Below are positions 11,873 through 23,160 of a stretch of 64,000 bases of DNA, one piece after another (position 1 is the stretch's first letter; the number at the start of each line of letters is the position of its first letter). A model generated the notes under the pieces. It did no database searches and was not told where the DNA came from. It was given only the letters and a program-made list of their open reading frames with translations. Both the position numbers and the translations under genes were made by a program. The DNA comes from Clonostachys chloroleuca. Lineage: Eukaryota > Ascomycota > Sordariomycetes > Hypocreales > Bionectriaceae. The DNA is taken from assembly GCA_037952775.1 (NCBI GenBank), contig JBANAY010000004.1, positions 372,001 to 436,000 on the forward strand, written 5' to 3'.

Positions 11873-14261
11873 ATGGCTGGCTTTTGTTGCTGTCTTCCTC
11901 CATCCCGGGGACCAAGTTTGCAGTCGCCGCCAGGTCCCATCGAGGACACCACCGAAAGACCATTAGAGCCTCCATGCTCCCGGAATTCTATTCGCTCCCA
12001 AAGCGAAATACAGCCCAGACAAATACAGCCGCAGATTGCAAGTGGAAACAGTTGCAGTGGTATTCCCATCGCTCTAGGCGTCCCGACCGAACTTGATGAG
12101 TTGGTAGTCGATGATTCCGAGAGCGAATGCAATCAAGCCAGACTTGCCAGAAAGACAAGCTCTGTTCTCGATGTCATACGCACAAGGTTAATTCGCCAGT
12201 CTCCAAGTGAGCGTGAGACTATCCAGCGCCCTCGCATCTTTCCTGGTAACAGCGAAAACGAAGTTGCCCGAAGAGCAGAGCTCAGACGACTGAGACAACA
12301 GAGAATTCAAGAAGAACTCGATGGAGCGAGTAACCAGGAAGATCAGAGCATCGCATCCTCTCATAGGAACACACCTTGTTTTTCTTCATTGACCAGCCTG
12401 ACAAACCACGGAGGGCCACGAGACACCATAGAGTTCCTTGTCCTGGATAAAAATATGTCTTCTCCAGTTGAACATTCCACCAAAACAAGTTTCAAGTCGT
12501 CGGATACCTTCAACGGAAGGAAGACAGCCCCCCTACAGTCCCCATCGTACGACTCCTTGTTGCCCTCCGCCAATTTTCAGCAGGCCCCCAACAATAACAA
12601 TCGGATGGGGCAATGCGAGGACCAGAATGATAAGGTTATACCACAGGTTCCCTGTTTAACGAACTCTCCAACTAGCCCACAATTAGACCTAGCTCTCCCA
12701 TCTTATCAAATATCAAATCGGGCTGAGCAATCCTCCGAAGACTATCAGTCTGCTCTCAATACATGGCTGATGGCTCAAAAACTTTCGTCAAGCGAAAGTC
12801 CCGGCATAAGCACGGATGATTCGGATGGCAAGGAATTCACCATGCCAATGCACTCTTCACCCTCTCCGGAGCACCAGAAAGACAACGTATTAGAGGACCT
12901 ATCAGCGGACTTATCTGTGATAATCAAAAACCTTTCAGACGATAGGATATCGAAGGAATCTGATAAAATGTCCACGATCTCTGAAATCTCATTGCGAAAG
13001 ACTGCGGGTGCCGCCTCCAATGTCGATATCGAGGAGCAAGGGCAGGCCAACTACAAGGATATCCCGGTACTAGAGAAATCAAGTTCCCAGGACCTAGCCG
13101 AAAGCTACGCCGCTGCACTCGCATTCAACTCTCAACTAGACAATGGCTCCTCGAATTATAACTCTGTTAGGCCAAGTTTTCAGCCAAGCCCCGTCCGTTC
13201 GTATATAAATCTACACCACCTTGACCCTCAAGAGCTTAATAGTGTCACTTGGATTCCTTTTCGATGTGAGCTATTCTTAATCTGTAATACTGGCTTGCTT
13301 TCTTGGATCTAACAATACAGGCCACGAGATTGGTTCTGATTCCACGGGGTCATTAAATCTCGGTAGATCGAGTTCTTATGCAACAGCAGAAGTTGACTTC
13401 AACTCCGACGCAGCAGAAAGACACTCTCTGGTGTCTCGCGATTTAAGCCAGGATAGTGCAGAGCTTTCATCGGCCAGAATATCCGAAACAGGAAGTGTTC
13501 TGATCCGAGAGACTGGACTTGCCTCTGCCAAGAATAAGCTTGGAGATACCTTGCCCCGAGGCGAACCTGTTGAAAAACTCGAAGGCCAGTTCAAAGACCG
13601 TTTTTTAAATATTGACGCCGCGCGTACGGTTCATGCGTCTATCCCTTATGGTACTCGCACTAAGAGGAGAGGAGGAAAGAGTGCGCAGAAAAACCACGAA
13701 ACAACTAGGCATCATCGAGTTATTTCTGTTGGAGCGAGTTCGTACGGGCTGACAGAAACTAGGAAGCGGGTTACTGAAGACGGATTGAGGCCAGCCCAAA
13801 GATTGGACACCGCCGGCAAGCCTGGGCTGGAAGAGGGTGTTGCTATACTATGGAAAGAAGCACGTATAATTCCAGCACATCAGGCAGCTACTTCAATTGA
13901 TGGGCTCAACCCATACCAGGCCAAAACCAATCTCAGGGGAAAGAGAAAGCCAAACAAACGCTACGCTAGGCGATTGTACTCCCCTGGCCCTTACACCTCA
14001 GAACCAGTGCAGCCTGAACGAGGAACAATTGATATAACCTCGCTCCCACCCAGCAATCAATATGATGCACCCCAGAATTCGGCTCATAATACACCGTCGG
14101 ATACCAGAGGATCGACAGCAAGAACGTCAAGGAATCTTGGATTACCTCCTAAATCATGGTCAAGATATCCCTCACACACGCGCCACGAGAGAAATGGACT
14201 GGAAGAAGTAGGGCTCCGTGATCTTGCCCCAGCACTACCTGATAGACTTGAGACGAGTTAG
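11873..14261 (+). CDS. Unrecognised large, Ser-rich disordered protein; frame continues beyond a single TAG to 14816
   Basis: Exons 11873-13265 and 13321-14261 join in frame through a 55-nt intron (GTGAGC donor, CTAAC branch, ACAG acceptor), giving 777 aa. The N-terminus MAGFCCCLPPSRG has three adjacent cysteines and could be palmitoylated. A charged segment near residues 125-145 (RRAELRRLRQQRIQEEL) is predicted helical; most of the rest is Ser/Pro/Asn-rich and without a known domain. The frame ends at TAG 14259-14261, but the same frame is then open for another 184 codons to 14816, including a basic stretch (RSLSSPGAFRKAMKNGLRK) that looks like protein. Either the gene is split by a nonsense change, there is an unseen intron, or a second gene begins at 14295. 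GC and codon bias are lower than in MET6, as expected for a fast-evolving gene. No function is proposed. Confidence 0.65.
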
Positions 14262-14294
14262 AAACTTTGCGAGACACAAGACAACGCATCAGAC

Positions 14295-14816
14295 ATGTTG
14301 AGTGTCAGATCTTTATCCAGTCCAGGGGCTTTTCGAAAAGCCATGAAAAATGGCCTACGCAAAATTTTCTCCTTTCGAGCCAGCTTTGCAGGCATAAAGA
14401 CTGGCATTTTAGAAGACCAACAATATCCAATCCCACGTTTTCGGGAAGCCTGCAAGGAAATAGCCATTTCACCTCTAATTAGGAAGCGTCAAAAGTCCAT
14501 AAAGCAGGCTAGTGAGCAAGAGAATGAACAGTATGTCGAGCCCTTAGGCTTGGATGCCGACACAGGCGAGGACAGACACGACATCAACCAACATGAATCT
14601 CAAGCGTCAATGAGCATTCATTCCACCATCGAAAACCCCGAGAACCCGACGAACCTTCTCACCAAAGCAAGAGCGGCTGAATGCTCTACTCTCACGGAGC
14701 TCATGCCAGCAAAAAGTGAACCGTTTCTGCACTCATCGATGAAAGCTACAGACGAGGGCAACAATGAATGGCTGAAGTCATGCAGTTGGCCTAGATCTTG
14801 GGAGTCAATGACCTAA
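14295..14816 (+). CDS. In-frame continuation or separate small gene downstream of the TAG
   Basis: 173 codons from an ATG at 14295, in exactly the frame of the preceding exon. It contains a basic hydrophobic segment near its start (FRKAMKNGLRKIFSFRASF) and a Glu/Asn/Ser-rich tail, in the same compositional style as the upstream protein. No promoter gap separates them (33 nt), so it is more likely the C-terminal part of the upstream gene than an independent one. Confidence 0.35.
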   Translation: MLSVRSLSSPGAFRKAMKNGLRKIFSFRASFAGIKTGILEDQQYPIPRFREACKEIAISPLIRKRQKSIKQASEQENEQYVEPLGLDADTGEDRHDINQHESQASMSIHSTIENPENPTNLLTKARAAECSTLTELMPAKSEPFLHSSMKATDEGNNEWLKSCSWPRSWESMT

Positions 14817-15161
14817 CGTGGTAACATTAGTCAATACTGTTGCTCACAGCTCAAACCTCAAAGCAATCCATTATTATCTGGAGCAGATTCCGCAGATAAG
14901 TTGTATATCATGATTAGAGAAATGTTTATGTATTAGATTTTCCTTTCTTCCAGGTCATTTTGTCAGACGGGATATTAATGGCTACTCTTATTCTCAGCAT
15001 TGTACATGCTAGTGTGGTTTTTATATAGATATTTTCCCAGAAAATGGTCGAAACAGAACCTCAATATGGCTTCTAAGCCATGGATCAATCAATACCAATA
15101 GTTTTTCCACAGTACTTTAAGCCCTGGATCCCTGGTGAAGTTATCTGTGAGTGAAGTCAAA
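14817..15161. other. Convergent intergenic region, AT-rich
   Basis: 3' regions of the unrecognised gene and of the MFS transporter. AT-rich and without a visible gene. Confidence 0.55.
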
Positions 15162-17115
15162 TTAGTGATTATTCTCTGCATTTTTAGTGCCCTTCTCCTC
15201 CTTCCATAGGCCCTCCAATCTCTCCCTTTCTCGTTCTGCCCTACGATGCATTTCTTCTCTCCGCTCACGCAAAGCAATACAAAACTTGGATTTTTCCCTA
15301 ATCACGGGGCCTTTCCAAATGAAGACAAATGGAATAATACACATCCCAGCGCTAAGACCACCTAAAAGGGCACATGCACCTGAAATACCCAAATCGTCAA
15401 ACATACGGCTTGTGGCAAGAGGGAGGACAACAGCAAGAAGGGAACGACAACAAGAGGCGGCAGCATTGGCGGAAGCAGCGAAGATATCATAGGCATCAGT
15501 GAGATAGTTGAGGAGGGCCATAAAGATGAGCATGAAGCCGAGGCCGAAGGGGATGCCGGCAAGCATGGGCACGACGAAGGAGAGGCCGCTACGGGAGGTG
15601 AATCCTAGCCAGAACAGGGCGACGACGAAGGCCGGCCCGCCTATGAGGGCGAGGGGCAGGCGGCGGGACTCCTCGCGCCTCGTCCAGGACGCACCGGTGG
15701 CGGTGGCCTTCGCGAGGTAGGTGTCCCAGAACCAGAAGATGGGGAGGCTCAGGGTGGCGCCGCCGCCGATGGGGAGGTAGCAGAGCCCCGTGACGCCGGG
15801 GGAGAGGCCGTAGAGCGTGGAGAAGATGATGGGGAAGGCCTGGAAGGACATGTAGAAGATGGCGTAGACGAGGGCGAGGTAGGCGCAGGTTGTGGACACG
15901 ATGGGCTCGGAGACGAGCATGCGGATGGGGCGGGTGAGGACGACGGTGAAGAGCTGGGAGAGGTCGGTCTCCTCGAGGTCGCGAGGGGAGATTGCACGCG
16001 AGTCGGGGTCCTCGGCCCTCATCTTCCTGGCGCGGCGGGCGAGCAGGATGGGGCCGTAGGTCTCCGGGAGGAAGAGGACCATGGCGAGGGTCGCGGCGGC
16101 GAAGAAGACGCCGATCCAGAAGGTCCAGCGCCAGCCGATGGTGGTTGAGCAGAACCCGGAGACGATGGGGGCAAACAGTGGGCCGAATACGGTTGTCTGG
16201 ATGGGGGGAAGAGTGAAGTTAGCCATCCAGTGTCAGGAGAAAAGGGGGGATGAGGATCGGGACGGAAGTGAGTGAGTGAGAGAGACACAACGTACCACCA
16301 TGAAGATGGCAAACGCTCTACCACGTGTCCTCGGCTCGCCGTAGACATCCGCGAGGATACCGGCCACGACCGCAATGGGAGCACTTCCAAACATTCCACA
16401 GAAGAAGCGGAAGACGAGGAGGGCGGACCAGTTAGGGGAGAATCCGCAGGCCATGGTGAAGATGCTGAACATGGCGAAGGTGCAGATGCTCAGATATCGA
16501 CGGCCGACGTGTTCACTCAGGGGACCCCAGACGATGGGGCCCAACACATAGCCTACCAAGTAGATGGATATGGGGAGCACTTTCTGCTCACTTGATGTTA
16601 TACCGAATTCCTTGGTGATGAATGGGACGGCCATGCTTGGGAGTGCCGAGTTCATGGTCGAGTTGATCACGAGCATCCCGCTGAGGAAGGTAACGATGTT
16701 CTTTTTGAACTAGATTCTGGAGTCAGTATAGATCCTGGCTAAAGAAGAGCTCTCGATAGTTAGGGTGACACTTGCCATGGGCCAGTTGTAGGGATTCTCA
16801 GGATCATTGTACGCCCAGTCTATCAGGGTTTCATTCGTTCTACTACGAGTCCTAGAACGGATATGATGGAGAGCGCCGATGCCACGATCTGCCGTCTCTT
16901 CTTCGAAGCGAGAAAGAGACTCAATGTCTTCCAGCTGGTTGATCTGGGCCTGTACCGAGTTGCTGCTGGTTCTTCCCCCTTGGTCCCAGTCTGTAAGCCA
17001 GGATGACCACCGGAGAATAAGAATAAAAAAAGAGGATGGGATACTATCGTAACTTACTATTTTCCAACGAAGGCTCTTCGACTCTGGTAGTATCGCTCGT
17101 GTAGCTCCCCGCCAT
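15162..17115 (-). CDS. MFS transporter, DHA1 (12-helix drug:H+ antiporter-like)
   Basis: Four exons on the minus strand (17058-17115, 16776-16990, 16296-16709, 15162-16196) give 573 aa. The N-terminal cytoplasmic part contains NDPENPYNWP, a hallmark of fungal DHA1 exporters, followed by helix 1 (FLSGMLVINSTMNSALPS). Motif A of the superfamily is visible as GPLSEHVGRR between helices 2 and 3, and the later helices end in a basic, Arg/Glu-rich tail (ERERERLEG-like). Members sit in the plasma membrane and export drugs, toxins or polyamines. Exon 2 appears to end at a GC donor (GCAAGT at 16775-16770) rather than GT. No biosynthetic genes flank it, so the substrate is unknown and a cluster role is unlikely. 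Confidence 0.88.
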
Positions 17116-18361
17116 CTTGTCGGCAGCTGGAGGAAGGAGTGAGTGTGCAATTAAAATTAGGGGTGCTTAAGGGGGATGGACTTGGGAGTTTGCACATGTT
17201 AGAACAGAGAAAGAGATCAATTAAAGAGGCGAAACTAAATACTTCGAACAAAACAAGAAGCTATCGTCACACATCCGGGAGGGGGGATGTTGGGCAGGAA
17301 GAGTTTGGAGGGGGACAGGAGGTGTTGGTCCTGGTCTACAGCCCGATTTACGGAGAAGATACCGGCCATGAACAGGGAATAAAACCATCTGCGCCGTGAC
17401 CCGTAAGTCGGCGACGTGCCTCCGCCAGACCGTATCTTTTCTGCACCAACACGATTGTGCTAGATTTGCCCGTGGAACTAGAGGAGGTTATGAGGAGGAG
17501 CTCGGTTGTGTGCATGTTCGCGCTCCTCCCGCGCCCGGAAACACAACCAGCTTGGCTTTGATTATTCTTTCGTCATTGATGATGCCAGCGCAATACTAAC
17601 CATTGATTACGAACTACTGGTTCAATAGGGAAGGCCAGAAGGGAGGGAAAAGTTGGTGTAGGGGTGTTGGGCCGGGGATAAGAAGGCGTCTCCACTCACC
17701 CGATGTCCGTCCTTGTTGGGGCAGATCAAAAGCTCGTCTCCCCGAGTCGTAGGATGATTTTACCCGCTTCTCCACGACTCAGGACGGCGCCTCTGGTGAC
17801 GAGTTGCAACATCGGTCAGCAGCTAACAGCACTGTGTTTTCTTGGCAGAGCTGTCATATTGCAACGCGACAGAATAATCTGAAAGATGACAGGCTGAGGT
17901 TTGAGAAGAGCCCACCATATTAGCTTCCGGCGTACAGCCAGCACTTGGGTATCACGTCGACAACGGTTCTGTTGGGCCAACTTGTGACCATATTCCACAC
18001 TCATTTCTATATTAAAGTATTAACCACTGACAAAGTTGTTCTTAATGTTACCTTTGCCGTGAATTTTGTTGTTCAAGGGACATGTGATAGGATGAATGTT
18101 GGTGACGCTCTTTCTCATATAAGCTGGTATATGTGCGATGCAAGAATATACACGATATGCAAGTGTCCACGGACCGCAATCACATAGGAGAATGTTGCCT
18201 ACGGAGCTTTCGCAATTTTAGTTGATCCTTGATAGCTGCCGTATTTTAACTGCCGTCTCATCTACTTCGTTGCTCATAAGGGACGCATGTGGGTGAAGTT
18301 GCGGAGTGAAGGCGGCCAGTCGCTCAAACAGAGCAAATTGTGGCGTTGGGGTTGGTTTCAA
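17116..18361. other. Intergenic region upstream of the MFS transporter
   Basis: About 1.25 kb containing the transporter promoter and the prefoldin 3' end. G-rich around 17270-17330, AT-rich from 17980 to 18260. No gene, repeat or RNA seen. Confidence 0.55.
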
Positions 18362-18965
18362 TCATGTCTCAAGATTGATCTGCTTCCCAAACCTCGCATA
18401 CAGCTGAACCTTCAGCTCCTTCATCTCTTCCCGTACTGACCCAAGCTTTTCTTCCAGTTCGCTCGTCTCCTCCTCGATTCGGGATGTCGTCGTACCCAGC
18501 ATCTCCTGAGCCTGCTCTAGGGAGAGATGGAAGAAGGAGTCGCCGATTTTATACCTGGACGTAGAAGTTAATATGCCGGTTGCCATCCAAAGCAGTTGAA
18601 TTAGCTACGTACGGGATCTTCTCGTCCTCGTCTGCTAGCTCAAGCTCCACTGATAAATCGTCCAGATCTTCCTTTTCTTTCTGTGCAACGGAGAGGATCA
18701 GTATATCGCGGTGCGGGGTTCGGTTTGACGAGACTGGGAATTCTCTCATACGCTTTTCGCTTCTAGCTCTTCTTGGAACAGGATTTCCCGCTGGTGCAGC
18801 CTACTAAACTTGTTGATCTTGTCCTGGTCCTCGCGGCGAACCTCGACCTCTTCACTTCCCTCCTCCTCTGCTTTCGAGAGCTGTGGGGTTGATAGTCAGC
18901 ATTGAGGGTTCCGCTGGGTTAAAAATGCGAATACGTACCATTCGGCGCCCGATAAGTCCTGACAT
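18362..18965 (-). CDS. GIM3: Prefoldin subunit 4 (beta-type)
   Basis: Four exons on the minus strand (18939-18965, 18752-18880, 18613-18680, 18554-18362) join to 138 aa, the usual size. The first exon codes only nine residues (MSGLIGRRM). Two coiled-coil helices are evident: DQDKINKFSRLHQREILFQEELE in the N-terminal half and EEETSELEEKLGSVREEMKELK near the C-terminus, separated by the beta-hairpin segment YKIGDSFFHLSLEQAQEML that is diagnostic of subunit 4. Prefoldin is a cytosolic hexamer handing unfolded actin and tubulin to the CCT chaperonin. Gene is divergent from the CENP-W-like gene with 284 bp between the start codons. Confidence 0.92.
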
Positions 18966-19249
18966 GTTGGGCTAAGTTGTCCTCATCGGCGTATCGAGAC
19001 CACAGCAGCATCGCAAGCTGCTTCGAAAATGTCATGGAGGGGTGCTCTGCACCGTGTATTTTGGAGGAATTGCGCACGGTAAGCCTGTACTGTGCTCAGG
19101 CGAAGGTGGTATGTTTTTCTGCACTGTGTGAACCCCACCACAGCGGGCAGGTCCATATCGGTACGTACCGCCAACGAGTGACATCAGTTGTTGTCTGTTG
19201 ATTGCACCATCCCTCGTGGTCAGCCTTGTCTTCCAACCACGATCGCAAA

Positions 19250-19710
19250 ATGGCCTTGGTCGGGAAGAAGCCTTATCCCAAGGCCACAGTGAAGAAAATT
19301 ATAAAAGCACATTCGAATCTCAACATCAAGAAAAATGCAGATGTCACGGTCAGTACATGGTGGCGGTTGAGCGTTGACGCGACGGATTAATCGACGCGCC
19401 TCTCGCCACATCCAGCGATATCGAACTAAGATAATAACCGTCTTTACAGGTGTATCTAGATTATGTGCTGTTCATGGAATCGTAAGTCGATCCAGATATC
19501 GTTGGATGCTGCCTTAGGTCTAATTTTCTTCTGATAGCCTGGTGACAGAGGCTGCTATCCACTCGAAGCAGTCCGGCGAGCGAGCACTCGCAGCCCGGAG
19601 TGTAAAAAAGGTCACGCGAGTAAGTTCCCCTTTTTGACAAGCCCGACACGGAATTTTGAGCATGGCGACTCACATCACTTCAGGATACCTTGAGCAAATT
19701 CAAAGGATGA
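19250..19710 (+). CDS. CENP-W-like histone-fold centromere protein
   Basis: A tiny gene in four exons, 19250-19348, 19450-19481, 19538-19619 and 19684-19710, giving 79 aa; all junctions have GTNAGT-type donors and TAG/CAG acceptors and keep the frame. The product begins MALVGKKPYPKATVKKIIKA and continues with VYLDYVLFMESLVTEAAIHS and RALAARSVKKVT, matching the three-helix histone fold of CENP-W (Wip1 in fission yeast). CENP-W pairs with CENP-T and, with CENP-S/X, forms the constitutive centromere complex that bends DNA and anchors the outer kinetochore. An upstream in-frame ATG at 19202 is weaker because homologs start near the Lys-rich helix. A generic CBF/NF-Y type histone-fold protein is the alternative, but the short length favours CENP-W. 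Confidence 0.75.
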
Positions 19711-20363
19711 GCTGCAACACATCATGTTTATGGGGCGTTGAAATGAATGATTTATCAGTTGTTATGGCATCATTGGCATCAATAATTTATGGCGTATTGA
19801 GTGATCCGAGAATTGTTTTCGTCGGTAGAGGAAATATCAAATTAATCCCCTTCAACCATGTAATCCTAACTATGAGCCAAACTTCTACGATATCGCCGAG
19901 GCCAGAAGGTCGAGATCTTTAGGAGAGATCTGGAACCCCAGTCGCGGTGCGCCTAATGCTAAGGCAGCCCAGCCTCGGATGCTAGAGTGGGCCGGGGAGA
20001 GCTGCCCCCCTGCATGCACTACAGCTACAGTTACGGCCAGGCCTCACCACACGCTCCTCTCGGCGAGTCAGCTTGGAAAGCACTGGCAGAAAAAAACGGC
20101 CCAACTTCACTTCGCTCCTCATTGTTCACCTCCCAAACGTATCCTCCCTCACCTCTTCCCGTAACCACCTGCGCCAGCATAATTGCTACCTTCGCATCCC
20201 CAAACTTTTCATCCTAGCCAGCTCTGTCCCAACCAACTAGCTCCCACCTCTCCTCATCATCCACTCTTGCCAACCCCGCAAGAGCTCTATTTGGCCACAG
20301 CCGACACATTAGCCAGGTAGGCAAAACTTCAACTTCTGTCGCCTCACAGACCACGCCATCGAA
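19711..20363. other. Intergenic region, CENP-W-like 3' end and YAG7-type promoter
   Basis: First half AT-rich (3' UTR), second half C/T-rich leading up to the ATG at 20364, as usual for well expressed fungal genes. No further gene seen. Confidence 0.55.
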
Positions 20364-21898
20364 ATGGCTGCCTCGACTGCCCAGTCCGGTTCGAAGCCCA
20401 AGAAGACGGCCACCAAGGCCATCGAGAGAACCGACTCCCCTGCCCCCAGCGCCGTTTCTGGCCAGGCCGAGAAAGGCGACGAGAGCCCCTACATTCGTGA
20501 ACTGCAGAAGTGAGTGCTCAGCCTTGCGGTCCATCTTCACACCTTCATGAGCTAACTTCCCCCGAAAAGGAACATCCGCAATGTCAACAAGAAAATTGTA
20601 CGGCGATTCCATGTGCTGCTCACCCTAATGTAGTCACACGACACTGACCCCGAACAGACCAACGCCTCCAAGGTCGATTCCCTTATCAAGGAGCACGAGG
20701 GCAAGTCTCTTGAGGAACTAGTCGATGCCAAGATCATCAATGCGGACCAGAAAGCCCAGGTTCTGAAGAAGCCTGCACTGCAGGCCCAGGTCACTCAGCT
20801 CGAGGAGCAACTCACCCAAATCCTCAAGATCGACAATGAATACCGAACCAAGGCCGCCGCCGAGAAGACTATCGCCGAACAGTCGCTAGAGAAGGCCAAG
20901 ACCGATGCTGTTGCAGAGGCTAAGGAGAGCTTCGACAAGACTCTACGCGGAAACCTGCTCCTCCTCTCACAATTCCTGCGATTGGCAGCATACCGTCGCG
21001 AGGAAGCTACCGACCCCGATTCAGATGAGAGCCAGGCCATAGAGGGTGTGCTGCTTGCTATCTACACGGGAGATGAGAGCGCTGTCAACTCAATGCTGAA
21101 GCTGGTCGACGGCTCCTCTGACCAGATTTGGAGTGTCCCTGGCGAGCAGCTCCAGACGACTTGTATGTGTCATAAGATCTACTTGTTGCAGATTATCCAG
21201 CCCTCTTACTAATTGCACCCACAGACGCCCAAGTGAAGAGCCTCGCCCAAGATTACAAGACCCCTAACTACGCTGAGGGTGCCGATGCTCCTGAGGCCAA
21301 CACCGAGGTCACGACAGACCCTACTATTGCCAACGCTGGTGCAACCGAGCTTGACGCCACCGTGCCTGTTCCCGGTGAACAGGAGCAGGCTGTGCAGACC
21401 GCCACCAACGGCATTGCTAACATCAATGTGTCGGATGAGGCTGCCAATGCTGTCGCTGGGAGCCACTGGGACACTCCTGCTGCTGAGGTCGCAATCTCAC
21501 AGGAGTGGGTTGACGTGAAGGTTCCTCGTGACCCAGCTGAGACTGACAATGGTCTCACTGCTACCCCAGCTGCGGCTGGCAACAACCAGTCCTGGGCTGA
21601 TGACCACCCAGAGCCTGCCGCCGAGGTAAGATGAGCAACTATGGAGCGCGATTGAGAAATCACCAACTAACAGGCTGTAAATTAGACCGCACCCGCCAAC
21701 CCAGTAGAGCCCAACGACGGTTTCCACCAAGTTCAGCGAAACCGCGGACGCAACGACCGTGAGGGAGGAGGCCACCGCGGACGTGGCCGTGGAGAGTGGC
21801 GAGGTCGGGGCCGTGGAGATGGCCGTGGACGGGGCCGTGGAAACCGTAATGCGGGAGGGGCCCCACGAGGTGGTGCCCGCCGACAGGAAGAGTCGTAG
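20364..21898 (+). CDS. YAG7-type coiled-coil protein with C-terminal RGG repeats
   Basis: Five exons (20364-20509, 20570-20597, 20658-21162, 21225-21625, 21686-21898) join in frame to 430 aa. An N-terminal Lys/Ala/Ser tail is followed by NIRNVNKKI and KVDSLIKEHEGKSLEELV, a helical region with heptad-like Gln/Glu/Lys spacing (residues about 60-170), then GNLLLLSQFLRLAAYRREE, the dimerisation core I associate with fungal YAG7 proteins. The middle is Ala/Thr/Glu-rich. The last 60 residues are a clear RGG/RGR box (GGHRGRGRGEWRGRGRGDGR), an RNA-binding and arginine-methylation module. It is probably a cytoplasmic RNA- or ribosome-associated protein. The second exon is only 28 nt. The YAG7 name is from memory of the family; the RGG box is certain. 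Confidence 0.78.
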
Positions 21899-22341
21899 GA
21901 GACTCGGCATCAACCAAACTGGATGGGCCAACAGTGTTGAACATCCATAATCATATCGTCTAAACGGACGACTGTACACCATGTCATGGCGGCGTTTGCC
22001 ATCGAAAGCGGCGTCAGCGAACTCGGTTTTTTTGTAACTCTTGTGGCATAGTACGAAGGAGTTGCTGGCATTTTTGGCCCGGGTGGGCACTATGATTCGG
22101 ATATGGGCGATGAGGAAAGGGGGGATTTTGCTTTTTGGGGGAGGCTCGGTCTTTTGATAACCTTCCTTGTGAGGAAAAAATCTCTTTTTGAGGCAGCTGG
22201 TATACAGGCGAATCAGGAATTTAGGAAGTGACCGGCACAACGTTTGCTTTCCATGATGTATGCATTGTGCATGTGAAACACTCATATTCTACGTAAGTGT
22301 ATACTCAGACCACTTACTCCTCGCTAAGTACTATACAAAAA
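21899..22341. other. Convergent intergenic region
   Basis: 3' UTRs of the YAG7-type gene and the GFA gene; no gene or repeat visible. Confidence 0.55.
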
Positions 22342-23160
22342 TTACGCGGTTATATTACCATCTGCCGTTAACTTGAGAAGCTCAGGACTGAGGCCTTCCT
22401 TTGCCTTCGCCAACTCAGCAAGCTCCTCCTCGTCTACAAACCCTTCGTCAGGACCAAGAGCCTTCATCTTGACGGTGTCTTTCAGCCACTTGCCAGTGGC
22501 AGACACTGACTTGCCCAACGCCGAACCATGCTTGAAATTGGTTTCCGCGTCAGGGGCTAGCCAGTCCACGCCCACAAAATTGCGGTCCAAAGACCCGGTA
22601 TTGATATCGAAGACGTCAGACCACCCATCAGGGAGCTTGCCCTCATGGCACCACTCGGCGGCCAGGGCGTAATGGAAGCAAACCTCGGTTCCGCAACGGC
22701 CGCAGAAGCTGCGCGAGAACGACCTCCCGCAGTCGAGGCTGTGAAAGAAGCGCAGCCAGGTCTTCTCGCTGTCCTGGGGCTGAGTTGCGCGCAGGACGTC
22801 CCCGGCGGGGAGGTAAGGGGGCCGGCCGGCGTCAGCGGCGTCGGCATCAAAGTCGTCCTTCGTGCAGTCGAGGAAGCGGCCGGTGATGATGTTGGACTTC
22901 TCGGAGCCGGTGCGGGGCAGGACCGAGACGCGGATCATGGTCTCTGGGATCTGCATGAGGGTGGCGGGGAGGAGGGTGCCCGAGGCCATGCGGCAGTCGT
23001 TGCAGTGGCACGTCAGGGCGTAGGGCATCTTGGTGCCGACGGACTCTGGGACGAAAGGGGATAGGGGACGGGTGGCGGCGGCGGGGATGTCGACGCGGTA
23101 GCGGATGACGCCGCAGGAGCAGCCGCCGGTGAGGGTGAGGGCTTCGTCGGGGAGAGTCAT
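22342..23160 (-). CDS. GFA/CENP-V-fold zinc protein (DUF636-type)
   Basis: Intronless, 272 aa. Zinc-ligand cysteines occur in the family order: GGCSCG at residues 12-17, CHCNDC near 51-56 and FCGRCG near 150-155. The family is named for glutathione-dependent formaldehyde-activating enzymes, although most fungal members have unproven substrates. The N-terminus MTLPDEALTLTGGCSCGVIRYRV begins the beta-tent fold directly, supporting this start. The last 60 residues are Lys/Glu-rich helices (KMKALGPDEGFVDEEELAEL) that extend past the usual domain. Likely cytosolic. No neighbouring methylotrophy or detoxification genes support a specific reaction. Confidence 0.85.
   Translation of the reverse strand: MTLPDEALTLTGGCSCGVIRYRVDIPAAATRPLSPFVPESVGTKMPYALTCHCNDCRMASGTLLPATLMQIPETMIRVSVLPRTGSEKSNIITGRFLDCTKDDFDADAADAGRPPYLPAGDVLRATQPQDSEKTWLRFFHSLDCGRSFSRSFCGRCGTEVCFHYALAAEWCHEGKLPDGWSDVFDINTGSLDRNFVGVDWLAPDAETNFKHGSALGKSVSATGKWLKDTVKMKALGPDEGFVDEEELAELAKAKEGLSPELLKLTADGNITA

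Noticed and set aside
14257..14319. In-frame 63-nt intron that would remove the TAG of the unrecognised gene
   Set aside because: Donor GTTAGA is poor and no convincing branch point lies before the acceptor; kept only as an alternative in the findings.
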